Shown: positions 33,257-41,457, counted from the first letter of the stretch. The stretch is DNA of 64,000 nucleotides from Streptomyces ruber (GCF_014648075.1 NZ_BMQK01000008.1:186001-250000); one strand, 5' to 3'. Numbers and translations: made by a program. The notes: generated by a model from the sequence alone, not told the origin.

Positions 33257-33700
33257 CTACTGCTGACCGTACGGTCGTCCGCAGTCCGCGTCGCACTGCG
33301 CAAGGTTGGCGCCGTCCACGGTCCACAGGTCATCGAAGACCATGAACCCGGCCGCCTTCACGGCACGCGCCGAGCTCGCGACCATCTGCGGATCACGGCC
33401 TCCCCCACCCGGCTTCGGATTGTGATGGAGGAAGCGGCCCGCGTACTGCGCGCACAGCTCGCCGTACTCCTTCGTGTGGAGGATGAGCGCATGGAGCCCG
33501 AGGTCGACGTCGTCCGACGGGACCATGGGGGTGGTGGCCGTGGCCGCGGTGACCAGGAAGGCCACCGCCTGGTCCGCGATCCGCTCGGCTCGCTCGGGCG
33601 ACTGCCCGTTGTGGACGACCACGAAGTGGGCGAGGCTGTCGAACAGCTCCTCACCAGCCACCGCGCGACCGGTCCGCTGATCGTTTGCCGTTGCCGTCAT
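33257..33700 (-). CDS. GRDP-like protein with Cys-x3-Cys C-terminal tail
   Basis: 147-residue protein. The segment DVDLGLHALILHTKEYGELC then AGRFLHHNPKP resembles the glycine-rich-domain-protein-like (GRDP-like) family, with conserved His70, His75, His92 and His93 that could bind metal. The last 20 residues (ANLAQCDADCGRPYGQQ) carry C136 and C140 in a small Gly/Pro-rich tail unlike the core. ATG at 33700 preceded by AGGAG. Directly upstream (5') of the kinase-like gene on the same strand, 70 bp apart, so probably one operon. Function unknown. Confidence 0.65.
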   Translation of the reverse strand: MTATANDQRTGRAVAGEELFDSLAHFVVVHNGQSPERAERIADQAVAFLVTAATATTPMVPSDDVDLGLHALILHTKEYGELCAQYAGRFLHHNPKPGGGGRDPQMVASSARAVKAAGFMVFDDLWTVDGANLAQCDADCGRPYGQQ

Positions 33701-33796
33701 GTGCAATCTCCTGGTGTGAGGTGTTGCGTGGCACGTACTTCCCGCGCTGATCGCCGCGCTCGGCTGGCAGACGATCAAAAGCGAGCTTGAAGGCCG

Positions 33797-33846
33797 GCCC
33801 CGGACGGGGAGCCGGGGGAGCCCGGAATTCGGCACCCGTCCGGGGC
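33797..33846 (-). terminator. Long stem-loop after the small-protein pair
   Basis: Perfect 12-bp arms GCCCCGGACGGG (33797-33808) and CCCGTCCGGGGC (33835-33846) around a 26-base loop that contains a further small stem. It starts 8 bp after the stop of the 32-aa gene on the minus strand and precedes the GRDP-like gene, so it probably ends or attenuates the small-protein transcript. Confidence 0.65.
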
Positions 33847-33853
33847 GGCCGGT

Positions 33854-33952
33854 CTACTGGTTGATGGCGAGGGACATGCCGACCACCAGGCCGCACGATC
33901 CGCTGATGCAGATGATGAACAGGATCCCGGCGTATCGGCCGACGGCACGCAT
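33854..33952 (-). CDS. 32-aa single-pass membrane peptide
   Basis: Very small gene encoding 32 residues: a short basic start (MRAVGRYAG), one hydrophobic helix (ILFIICISGSCGLVVGMSLA) with two cysteines, and the end INQ. Its ATG overlaps the TAA of the preceding gene (TAATG), the classic sign of translational coupling. A stem-loop follows. Membrane insertion is nearly certain from composition if it is made; the role is unknown. Being coupled to a soluble partner suggests a two-protein membrane complex. Confidence 0.55.
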   Translation of the reverse strand: MRAVGRYAGILFIICISGSCGLVVGMSLAINQ

Positions 33953-34182
33953 TACAGCCCGCCCCGGTTGCTGCCGCTCTTGGAAGTCTGGCGTGCGTTC
34001 GCCGCCTCTTGGGCGCTGAGCGCCACCACGTTGTCCGGCATGGCCTCCCACTCCACGCCCCCGCGGATCGGCCTCATCTGTACACGGCCGCCGACCTTGC
34101 CCATGACGACGCCGATGCGTCCGCTGGCGCGGTCTTCCGCCGGTTCACCGATGCCTGGCCTGGTCTGCTGGTTGCTCGCCAT
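33952..34182 (-). CDS. 76-aa conserved-looking small protein
   Basis: 76 residues: polar start (MASNQQTRPGIGEPAEDRAS), a compact beta-like centre (GRIGVVMGKVGGRVQMRPIR, then GGVEWEA) and a basic tail. The core pattern GVVMGKVGGRVQxRPxxGGxEW is reminiscent of small streptomycete proteins often found beside HTH-TPR regulators, though I cannot name the family. An in-frame ATG at 34194 is an alternative start. Coupled by TAATG to the membrane peptide. Divergent from the HTH-TPR regulator across a perfect palindrome. Confidence 0.6.
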   Translation of the reverse strand: MASNQQTRPGIGEPAEDRASGRIGVVMGKVGGRVQMRPIRGGVEWEAMPDNVVALSAQEAANARQTSKSGSNRGGL

Positions 34183-34231
34183 GCACACGAGCATCGCGAT
34201 CCGGCAACCGTCGCCGAAAGGCCAGGCGGGA

Positions 34232-34246
34232 TACCCAACTTGGGTA
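34232..34246. promoter_or_regulatory. 15-bp perfect palindrome TACCCAA-C-TTGGGTA
   Basis: Seven-base arms around one central base, in the 124-bp gap between the divergent small-protein pair and the HTH-TPR gene. Likely an operator controlling one or both sides; the neighbouring HTH protein is the obvious candidate binder (inference). Confidence 0.65.
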
Positions 34247-34306
34247 ACATCACCGCACGTACAGACCAGCGACGTTGTGTAGCCATCGCAGGTGGGAGCT
34301 CGCCCG

Positions 34307-35653
34307 ATGCCTGACGCCGACCGGCCGCAGGAACTGCCTGCCAGGCTGCTCACCGATCCCGAGATGATCTACGCCTGTCGGGTACGGGACTTCGCCAGAG
34401 TCTTCCGGCTGGTCAAGGTCAGGGCGGGTATCTACCCGTCAATGATCGCCAGGCGATGCGAGCTGACCCCGAGCCGAGTCGGTGAAGTGATCGCGGGACG
34501 GCGGCAGCTGCTGCACATGGACGTCATTGAGCGCATCTCGGACGGCTTACGTATCCCGGGCCACATGCTCGGGCTCGCCCGACGGTCTTGGGAGACACCG
34601 CAGGCTCTCGCAGTGGCCGAGCGCCAAATCCAGGAACGCCCGAAACTCGAGCCGGACAGGCAGGCACCCGCTTCCCTGCCGGGCCCGGACGTGGACAGCA
34701 TCCTGGAGCTTGCCACCCGAACCAGCCTCAGCGCGGCCACACTGGCAGCGTTCCGGTCGTCCATCGAGGACTACTGGAGGCGAGACAACCAACACGGTGG
34801 CGAGGCGTTGAGGCCGGCCGTCGTCGGTCAGCTCCGATACGTGGTCGGTCTACTGAAGGAGAGCCGACCACCGTCCATCCAGAACGGTCTGTACGGCATC
34901 GCCGCCGAGCTCGCACGCCTTACCGGCTGGACCTACTTCGACGCCCGTCAGTACAGCCAGGCTCGTGCGTACTTCACTGAGGCGCTCCAACTGGCCAAGG
35001 AGATCGACGACCGCCAGTTCATGGCCAACGTCCTGGCGTGCATGAGCCTGCAGGCCACCTACCAGGACAAGCCCGCAGACTCTCTGGCACTCGTGACCGC
35101 GGCCCAGGACCAGGCCCGCTCAGCCCTCGGGAACACCCCACGGGTCCTGTCCATGCTCTCCATGCGTGAAGCCTTCGCGCACGCCACGCTCGGAGACCGG
35201 GACTCGACTCATCGGGCGATCGGGGAGGCGCACCGCCACTTCGAGGAGATCCGGGCGAGCGACCCGGACCCGTCATGGGTGACCTACTTCGACGAGCCGA
35301 AGCTGATCGTCGACACGGGCATTGCCCATGGCCGCTTGGGCGAAGCGGCGACCGCCGAGCCTTTGATCGCAGACGCCTTGCGGCGGGAGGACCGCACCAA
35401 CCAGCGGGGCCGCGCGTTCCACTCGTTCTGGCTGGCTCGTACGCAACTGGAACAGGGCAAGCTCGATCAGGCGTGCCGGACCGCCACTCAGGCTGTGGAG
35501 TCCGCGTCGACGGTCGCCTCTGAGAGGGTCACAGGTCATCTCAGGGAGTTCTACGATCAGCTGACCCCCCACCGGCAGGAGCCCGTAGCCCTGGCCTTCG
35601 AGGCGAGGCTACGGGAGCTCCTCCCACCGATCAGCGGATCGCTTCATCCATGA
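34307..35653 (+). CDS. HTH-TPR regulator (XRE-like)
   Basis: 448-residue protein. A lambda-repressor-type HTH lies at about residues 28-80 (VRDFARVFRLVKVRAGIYPS, then MIARRCELTPSRVGEVIAGR), followed by a linker and TPR-like helical repeats from about 180 to 430 (TYFDARQYSQARAYFTEALQ, AIGEAHRHFEEIRA, LARTQLEQGKLDQACRTATQ). This architecture is common in Streptomyces for peptide- or protein-sensing regulators. ATG at 34307 chosen because GGGAG lies 8 bases upstream. The 3' end overlaps the convergent Nudix gene by 23 bp. Probably controls the divergent small proteins through the palindrome. Confidence 0.82.
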   Translation: MPDADRPQELPARLLTDPEMIYACRVRDFARVFRLVKVRAGIYPSMIARRCELTPSRVGEVIAGRRQLLHMDVIERISDGLRIPGHMLGLARRSWETPQALAVAERQIQERPKLEPDRQAPASLPGPDVDSILELATRTSLSAATLAAFRSSIEDYWRRDNQHGGEALRPAVVGQLRYVVGLLKESRPPSIQNGLYGIAAELARLTGWTYFDARQYSQARAYFTEALQLAKEIDDRQFMANVLACMSLQATYQDKPADSLALVTAAQDQARSALGNTPRVLSMLSMREAFAHATLGDRDSTHRAIGEAHRHFEEIRASDPDPSWVTYFDEPKLIVDTGIAHGRLGEAATAEPLIADALRREDRTNQRGRAFHSFWLARTQLEQGKLDQACRTATQAVESASTVASERVTGHLREFYDQLTPHRQEPVALAFEARLRELLPPISGSLHP

Positions 35654-36164
35654 GCAGGTACAGCAGGCCCACGAGGGAACCGCTGCTCACGATTTCTCGG
35701 CGGTCGATCATGCCCCGGATCTCGGAGAGGGGAATCCACTCGATGCGATCGGACTCGTTCTTCTCCGTGGGTGGCCCGGCGTAAGTCGCGCCGTCGATGC
35801 GGAAGACGTGGTGCTGCGAGTCGGTGATGCCGTTGGCCGGCTCCGCGTAGATCAGGGGCTTGACGGGGCCGGAGCGGTAGCCGGTCTCTTCCAGAACCTC
35901 CCGGGCCACCGCCTCCTCCGGGGTCTCGCCCTCCTCGACCAGGCCCATGGGCAACTCCCAGGCCCACGAGTCGGTGATGAAGCGGTGCCGCCACATCATC
36001 AGGACCTCTTGCCGGTCGTTGACCACGGCGGCCACGGCCAGGTGCCGGAGGCGAACGACGTGGTACTCCCACCTGCGCCCATCAGGCTGCTGAACGTCGA
36101 CCAGACACAGATTCACCCACTTGTTGGTGTAGACCTGTCGCTCACCGTGGGTCTTCCACTGCAT
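35631..36164 (-). CDS. Nudix hydrolase
   Basis: 177-residue hydrolase with a complete Nudix box from G74 to Y96: G-x5-E80-x7-R88-E89-x2-E92-E93-x-G95. The N-terminal beta-domain (KTHGERQVYTNKWVNLCLVD) and MWRHRF resemble ADP-ribose/ADP-sugar pyrophosphatases (NudF type). It would cleave a nucleoside diphosphate linked to a sugar or similar group. The pairing of an HTH-TPR gene and a convergent Nudix gene recurs in Streptomyces accessory regions, in my recollection. ATG at 36164. Confidence 0.88.
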   Translation of the reverse strand: MQWKTHGERQVYTNKWVNLCLVDVQQPDGRRWEYHVVRLRHLAVAAVVNDRQEVLMMWRHRFITDSWAWELPMGLVEEGETPEEAVAREVLEETGYRSGPVKPLIYAEPANGITDSQHHVFRIDGATYAGPPTEKNESDRIEWIPLSEIRGMIDRREIVSSGSLVGLLYLLMDEAIR

Positions 36165-36549
36165 ACCTGCGGCCCCTCTCGATCGGTCTCCAGGGTCTCA
36201 GACCTGCACGGGCTGAGGTACAGGTTCGACGCTTGTTCATGTCACATTGACGAAATGGCCCACGGCTGCCGAAGACATGCCCATGTCTTGCTTCCACGCG
36301 TTAGCGGAGTGGCCGAGCTAGGGGTGCATCTTTTGCTGACTGACCTGCTGTCCATGCGGGCGTCTGCGACGCAGGGGCGGGGACCTTCGATCGGGAAGCA
36401 TCGATCGACTGTGACCCGGTGCACTCCGCAGTTGCTGTTGTGGCTAGTTGATGGTCAACCTCTACCTTGAGATCCGATGAGGTCTTATCCTTCTGCTTCA
36501 CGACTCAACTAAGCCGCGAGCCAGTTGACCGGTGTCCGTGGGGGGATGC
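36165..36549. other. Gene-free stretch with lower GC
   Basis: No convincing coding sequence. It contains the promoter region of the Nudix gene at its left and the upstream region of the ISP remnant at its right. The segment near 36301 (GCGGAGTGGCCGAGC) looks like the 5' part of a class II tRNA but no cloverleaf can be completed. Base composition is clearly more AT-rich than the flanks, which fits acquired DNA. Confidence 0.5.
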
Positions 36550-37555
36550 ATGCCGTCGCATGGGGCGTATGAAGAAGCTGTCCGCACAGCAGTGTCGGAG
36601 TTCGGACGGGCGGTGAAGCCCAAGTTGCGGGGGGGGGCCGGCTGGCCCGAGGACCAGCTTCGCGGTCCACTAGATATTCACCGTTGAGCAGAACGCGAAG
36701 GCTATAACGGGCGGCCCGGGGCTTGTCTTCACAGCCTTGATACCCGACATGAATTACTACGATGGTCGGGCTGGATGCGCACGTCCTCTCTTCCGTGACG
36801 CAGCAAGTGTCATACCGAATGTAACTCCGGGGCTACTGGAGGAGCTTAGCCGTAGGCTTGGATGCGTCATCGGCGCGGAAGACTTGTTGGCGTATGTCGC
36901 CGCTATTACCTCTCACCCTGCCTATACGTCACGTTTCCGAGAATATCTAGAAGTGCCAGGCGCGCGAGTTCCGTTGACTCTCGATAGAGTTATGTGGGAG
37001 CGAAGCGTGAATCTGGGCCGAAGGGTCTTGTGGCTCCACACGTACGGTGAGCGATTCGTCGACCCGTCGGCTGGTCGTCCGAAAGGTGCTCCAAAGCTGC
37101 CGCTAAGTGAGCGGTCTCGTTGTGTCGAAGAGATTCCGGACACAATTGATGCAATGCCTGAGGTGTTGGAGTACGACGAAGGCACAGGCAGTTTGGTTGT
37201 TGGGTCGGGGCGTATTTCTCCTGTCCCGCGTGAAGTTCGAGACTACGCGGTCTCCGGCATGAACGTCATCGATAAGTGGTTCGGGTACCGCAAGAAAGAT
37301 CCGGCCGGTAAGCGGCGTCTTGTGTTGGACTTCGAGGTGTCCACTAGTTGACTCCCTGAATGGACGACCGAGCTGCTCGAGTTGCTGAACGTGATTGGAT
37401 TGTTGGTGCGTGAGGAGGATAATCAGGAAGGACTATTGAATGATGTGTGCAATAGCGATCTTCTGGCTGTCGACATGCTGCAACATGCCGGAGTGCTTCC
37501 AGTTCCTGCTTCCAGTAAGCGGGCGCTGAAGCAGAAGGGTCCTGGCCTGTTCTGA
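36550..37555 (+). pseudogene. Type ISP restriction-modification enzyme, deleted and with a nonsense codon
   Basis: Two ends of a very large type ISP R-M/methyltransferase gene. The first 41 codons (GAYEEAVRTAVSEFGRAVKP, PEDQLRGPL) match the family N-terminus. At about 36672 the sequence jumps, in another frame, to the C-terminal target-recognition region (VEQNAKAITGGPGLVFTALI, PDMNYYDG, NVTPGLLEEL, EDLLAYVAAI, GRRVLWLHTYGERF, SGMNVIDKWFGYRKKDPAG). About a thousand codons of nuclease, helicase and methyltransferase are missing. A TGA at 37349-37351 sits where the family has Trp (TS-W-LPEWTTELL); reading continues in frame to 37555. Low GC indicates foreign origin. Confidence 0.8.
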
Positions 37556-37659
37556 TCTGGTAAGGCGCCCGCTCCGGATTCGGCCTGTGGTTACGACGGT
37601 CCCGAGTCCGCGTTGGTGTGCTAGGAGCCGACTCGTAGAACCTCACGCGGTCTGAGATG

Positions 37660-37714
37660 ACGGCAACACTGACGGCAACGACGGCACACAGAGACTGACG
37701 ATCACAATCGTCAG
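37660..37714. repeat. ACGGCAAC repeats and 8-bp dyad, possible integrase arm sites
   Basis: ACGGCAAC at 37660-37667 and 37672-37679 and ACGGCAC at 37681-37687, followed by a perfect dyad CTGACGAT-CACA-ATCGTCAG (37695-37714). The cluster lies about 50 bp before a tRNA-Arg-like segment, as arm-type sites lie near the core of an attachment site in integrative elements. Association with an integrase is inference; no integrase gene remains. Confidence 0.4.
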
Positions 37715-37762
37715 CGATGAGACCGGCTGGCGGTGAGGCGGCGGCTCAACGACCTGCCGGAT

Positions 37763-37778
37763 CCTACGGATCAGAAGG
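37763..37778. other. Possible att core matching tRNA-Arg(ACG)
   Basis: CTACGGATCAGAAGGT matches the anticodon loop, 3' anticodon stem and variable loop of the common bacterial tRNA-Arg(ACG). No D-arm, T-arm or acceptor stem follows, so it is not a tRNA. A 16-base tRNA identity segment is what a site-specific integrative element leaves behind. Confidence 0.4.
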
Positions 37779-37942
37779 TCCCTGACATGCCCAGCCGGCT
37801 GCGAGTATGCGGGTGGCGCCGCCCGGGAGGTCTGCTCCTCCCGCTGACCGACGCACGCTGTCTTGTTGATGACCTGTGGGCCAGCTCGGGTAGTGCCGCC
37901 GTGCGCCGTCAGTCGGGCGTCTGTGACCTGATAGCGGCTTCA

Positions 37943-38137
37943 TCAACACTGTGAGACAGCGGTATGTACACCAGTACCGCTGAGCAGCAGGTGCCCCAAT
38001 TGGGCGCGTAGCGCTCCGAACCCACCGAGGGGCCCCGTCAAGGCGTTCTCGTCGATGACGAGGCTCAAGAGCGGCTCGGGGCAACGCCCGAGAAGCCTCT
38101 GCCGGTCCAACCGTGTCGGAGTTCCTCCGGTGCGCAC
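37943..38137 (-). pseudogene. DUF5753 (XRE regulator C-terminal domain) fragment
   Basis: The frame reads TRLDRQRLLGRCPEPLLSLV then IDENALTGPLGGFGALRAQL, close to the DUF5753 pattern (RQ..L......VLDE..L.RPVGG..VM..QL.HL) of streptomycete XRE regulators. It has no HTH upstream and ends early; a neighbouring frame (VYIPLSHSVDEAA) looks like the continuation after a frameshift. A decayed accessory-region regulator. Confidence 0.5.
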
Positions 38138-38426
38138 TCGAATCCTCGCCCGCCTTCGTCCCGGTCCCGTCCTGCCTCTTCGACTCCGCGCGCATCGCTT
38201 CCCGTGAGCGCATAAGGGAAACCGAGGCGCTGAAACCGCTCACACCGCAGCCGAGTTGAGTCGTACGAGTGAGCATCGCCCACAAGAGCGGCGCTAGCAC
38301 AACGTGTCCACACGTACACCCTCCGTGCGGTACGGTCGCCCCGACAACAAGCACGAAGACGGCCCCCGCGACGGCGCCAACCGTTCGCGAGGGCCTGAAC
38401 CACTAGTGGAACGAGACTCCACCGTG

Positions 38427-39539
38427 ATGTACCGGCACCATATCGCGCCCTCACGTGCGTACACCCAGTTCTCCCACGACATCATCAGGCACCCGCGCCT
38501 GTCCTCCGACGCCGTGCGCCTCCTGACCTGGCAGCTCTCCCTTCCGGAGGGAGCGCGCGAGTCGCTGTCCCGCACCGCCGAACGCGCCGGCATCGGCGCG
38601 ACCGCCTTCACCCGCGCCAAGCGCCAGCTGAAGGAGGAGGGTTTCGTGCACGAGCGCCGGGTCCAGGTACCCGGGGGTCTCTGGGTGACCCAACAGCTCA
38701 TTTCCAACGTCCCGTTGAGCTCTGCCGAGGCAGCCAAGATGCTGGCGCGGACACCCACGTCACCCACGTCACCCACGTCACCGCAGGCCGCACCGAGTCC
38801 CCGCATTCCGGCGGTCGGTGCTCCGACCCCTCGGCCCACCGACGGTCATCCAAAGAAAGACCCTGTGGGAAACACCTCCCACCATCCGCACGCGCCAGAG
38901 ACTCCCGCGGCCCTCGCCAGCGAGGCGGCCCACACCCGCGAGGCCCCCGCCCTGCCAGGAGCCCGCGTCCTCGTCGCGTCCTTTCCTCACCTTTCCCCCG
39001 ACCTTCGCCACGTTCCCCGGGCCATGCGGGAGGAACTGACGAACCTCACCGCCCGCTGGCTCGCGGCCGGGCACACGCCCGCCGCCATCCGGGCGCACAT
39101 CCTGCGCGGCCTGCCCGCCGACGGCAGCCCCGTCCGCAAGCCCGGCGGCCTGCTCCGACATCTGCTCCGGGACGTCGGGCCGGTAGCGCCGGAGGAACGC
39201 GCACGCACAACGCTGCCTGCTCCGGAGGCCCCGGCCTCTGCCCCGGTCCCGGCGCCCGGCCCCCGCCTGTCGGCCCGGCTCGCCGCCATGCGCGAGTGCG
39301 AGGGTGACCGTCACATCCAGCCGTGCCTGTTCCGTCCCGTGGGCGACGAGACACTGTGCCCTCGATGCACCGCCAGCACACCGCAACGGGCTGCGGACCT
39401 GCGGACCCACCGCCCAGGTCTGGGAGCCCCCGCTGCCAGTCAGCGGCCCGGAGCCGACCGCTGCGGCACCGGCAGCACGTCGATCGGGACGAGAAGCCCC
39501 CAGGTCGGGCGGTCCGGGTCGGCGTCGCTGCTGCCCTGA
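38427..39539 (+). CDS. HTH protein with replication-initiator-like N-terminus
   Basis: 370-residue protein. The N-terminal about 100 residues (MYRHHIAPSRAYTQFSHDII, RHPRLSSDAVRLLTWQLSLP) form a winged HTH like those of plasmid replication initiators and of a conserved streptomycete chromosomal family. A TSPTSPTSP repeat (9-bp DNA unit) begins a long disordered Pro/Ala linker, then a helical segment (MREELTNLTARWLAAGHTPA) and a C-terminal CPRC motif. Start uncertain: ATG 38427 or GTG 38406. Marks the return of core chromosome after the island. Function unknown. Confidence 0.7.
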   Translation: MYRHHIAPSRAYTQFSHDIIRHPRLSSDAVRLLTWQLSLPEGARESLSRTAERAGIGATAFTRAKRQLKEEGFVHERRVQVPGGLWVTQQLISNVPLSSAEAAKMLARTPTSPTSPTSPQAAPSPRIPAVGAPTPRPTDGHPKKDPVGNTSHHPHAPETPAALASEAAHTREAPALPGARVLVASFPHLSPDLRHVPRAMREELTNLTARWLAAGHTPAAIRAHILRGLPADGSPVRKPGGLLRHLLRDVGPVAPEERARTTLPAPEAPASAPVPAPGPRLSARLAAMRECEGDRHIQPCLFRPVGDETLCPRCTASTPQRAADLRTHRPGLGAPAASQRPGADRCGTGSTSIGTRSPQVGRSGSASLLP

Positions 39540-39677
39540 CGGGCTGGCGGCCTGGTCCGCCGCCGCGACGGGTGACCCGGTTACCGGCCGAACACCCGGC
39601 TGAACAACACCAGCACGGCATCCGTATGCAAGGGCGGCCCGCCCTCCCCCGGCGGGCCCGCCCCCTACGGAGGTCCC

Positions 39678-41357
39678 ATGGCCGGCAACGCCACCTCGCT
39701 GTTCCGCGGCACGGCAGCGCACAGCCCGTCGATGGCGGCGCTGACCCGCGAGGGCGGCGAGGGGGCCGGCCCGATCGACTTCTGCATCCCGTGCAACCCG
39801 TACTTCCCCACCCCGGCCATGTTCGACGAGCTGGCCGGCCGGCTGCGCGAGATCGTCACGTACTACCCGAGCGGCGCCGACACGATCACCGCCGAGCTGT
39901 GCGACCTCCTCCAGCTGCCGCCGAGCTGCGTGGCGATGGGCAACGGCTCCACCGAGCTCATCACCTGGATCGACCACCTGCTGGTCCGGGAGTCCCTCGC
40001 CGTCCCCGTCCCCACCTTCGGCCGCTGGACCGACCAGCCGATGGAGACCGGCAAGCGCGTCGACATGTTCCCGCTCCAGGAGTCCAGCGGCTTCGCCCTG
40101 GACCTCGCGCAGTACGCCGAGTTCATCAGGACCCGCGGCACCCGCGTCGCCGTCCTCTGCAACCCCAACAACCCCGACGGGGGCTTCCTGCACAGACACG
40201 CGGTCGTGCAGTTCATGGACGCGCTGGCCGACCTGGACCTGATCGTGGTCGACGAGTCGTTCCTGGAGTTCGCCGACGCCGAGTCCGAGCCGAGCGTCGT
40301 CCAGGAGGCGGTGATGCGGCCCAACGTCATCGTGCTGCGCAGCCTCGGCAAGAACTTCGGCCTGCACGGCATACGCTTCGGCTACCTGGTCGCCAACCCG
40401 GCGCTCGCCGGGAGAGTCCGCTCGATGCTGCCGAAGTGGAACCTCAACTCCTTCGCCGAGCACGTGGTGTTCATGCTCAGGGAGCACGGCGCCGAGTACC
40501 TGGAGAGCCTGCACCAGGTGCGCCGGGACCGCCTCGACATGTCCCGCCGCCTCTCCTCCCTGCCCGGTCTGACGGTGTACCCGTCGCAGGGCAACTTCCT
40601 CTTCGTACGGCTGCCCGTGGGCGCCGAGGGCACGGTGGTCCGGGACCGGCTGCTCACCGAACACCGCATCCTGGTCCGGGAGTGCGGCAACAAGATCGGC
40701 TCGTCCAGTCGCTTCCTGCGGCTCGTGGTCCGGCCCGAGGTGGACGTACGACGCCTGGTGTCCGGCCTGGAGTCGGTGCTGTACGGGTCCAGGAGGGGAG
40801 CCGCCGTACCCGGGCCGGCCGCCGGGACCGGTCACGGCTCGGGTACGGCGGTCGTGGACCGGCTGATGAGCCAGACGAACGGGGCGGGGGCACGGGGGCT
40901 CGCGGCGCAGGCGGCGTCACTGCCGGGGCCGGCCCCGGCAGCGGTGCCGGGGCCCGCTCCGGTGCCTGGTCCGGGACCGCTGGCGGTCCCGGTCTCCGGC
41001 CCGGAGCCGCTGACGGGGCCGATGGCCGTGCCGGAGCCGTCGGCGGCCCCCTCAGCCGCAACCGCAACCGCAACCGCAACCGCATCGGCACCGATGCCCT
41101 ATCCCGTACCGGCGCCCGCACCCGTACCACTGGCCCCGGCCCCGGCGCCCGCGCCCGTGCCTGCGCCCGCCGCGATGCCGGGCCTGGCGCCCGCGGCGGC
41201 GGCCGGCCTCGCTCCGGCCGCCCGGACGGGCATGCCCGGCTTGGCAGCGGCGGCCGCGAACCGCCGCGCGACGGGCGCCGCGGGCGGCCTCACGGCCGCC
41301 CAGGTCCGCGGCCGCACCCAGCCGGAACCGGTGGGCTGGCCGCAGGCCGCGCCCTGA
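39678..41357 (+). CDS. PLP-dependent aminotransferase with Pro/Ala-rich tail
   Basis: 559-residue fold-type I enzyme. Residues 1-375 are a HisC/CobD-like aminotransferase: N165 (NPNNPDG), D192 (VVDESF) and the PLP lysine K225 (SLGKNFGLHGIRFGY). Residues about 378-559 are a low-complexity extension of Pro, Ala, Gly and Thr encoded by repeats such as (CGCAAC)n. GGAGG lies 5 bases before the ATG. Related enzymes make or use histidinol phosphate or threonine phosphate, but no biosynthetic partner is nearby, so the substrate is open. The tail might mediate multimerisation or simply be tolerated repeat expansion. Confidence 0.85.
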   Translation: MAGNATSLFRGTAAHSPSMAALTREGGEGAGPIDFCIPCNPYFPTPAMFDELAGRLREIVTYYPSGADTITAELCDLLQLPPSCVAMGNGSTELITWIDHLLVRESLAVPVPTFGRWTDQPMETGKRVDMFPLQESSGFALDLAQYAEFIRTRGTRVAVLCNPNNPDGGFLHRHAVVQFMDALADLDLIVVDESFLEFADAESEPSVVQEAVMRPNVIVLRSLGKNFGLHGIRFGYLVANPALAGRVRSMLPKWNLNSFAEHVVFMLREHGAEYLESLHQVRRDRLDMSRRLSSLPGLTVYPSQGNFLFVRLPVGAEGTVVRDRLLTEHRILVRECGNKIGSSSRFLRLVVRPEVDVRRLVSGLESVLYGSRRGAAVPGPAAGTGHGSGTAVVDRLMSQTNGAGARGLAAQAASLPGPAPAAVPGPAPVPGPGPLAVPVSGPEPLTGPMAVPEPSAAPSAATATATATASAPMPYPVPAPAPVPLAPAPAPAPVPAPAAMPGLAPAAAAGLAPAARTGMPGLAAAAANRRATGAAGGLTAAQVRGRTQPEPVGWPQAAP

Positions 41358-41400
41358 GGGGCGCGGGGAACTGCGCGACCGGCCCCAGCACCCCGCACCC
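41355..41400. repeat. Streptomyces dispersed intergenic repeat (GGGGCGCGGGGAACTGCGCG)
   Basis: The sequence directly at the aminotransferase stop, GAGGGGCGCGGGGAACTGCG followed by CGACCGGCCCC, is one that recurs at gene ends throughout Streptomyces genomes (established by familiarity, not searched here). It behaves like a REP-type palindromic element and often marks 3' ends. Confidence 0.6.
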
Positions 41401-41457
41401 GTCACACAGTCCGTGGCACCCACTGCTGATCCGCGCTACCCAGCCACGCCCATGGGA

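Noticed and set aside
36301..36345. tRNA-like start GCGGAGTGGCCGAGC
   Set aside because: No matching accept st, anticodon or T-arm can be drawn downstream; at most a chance or decayed fragment.
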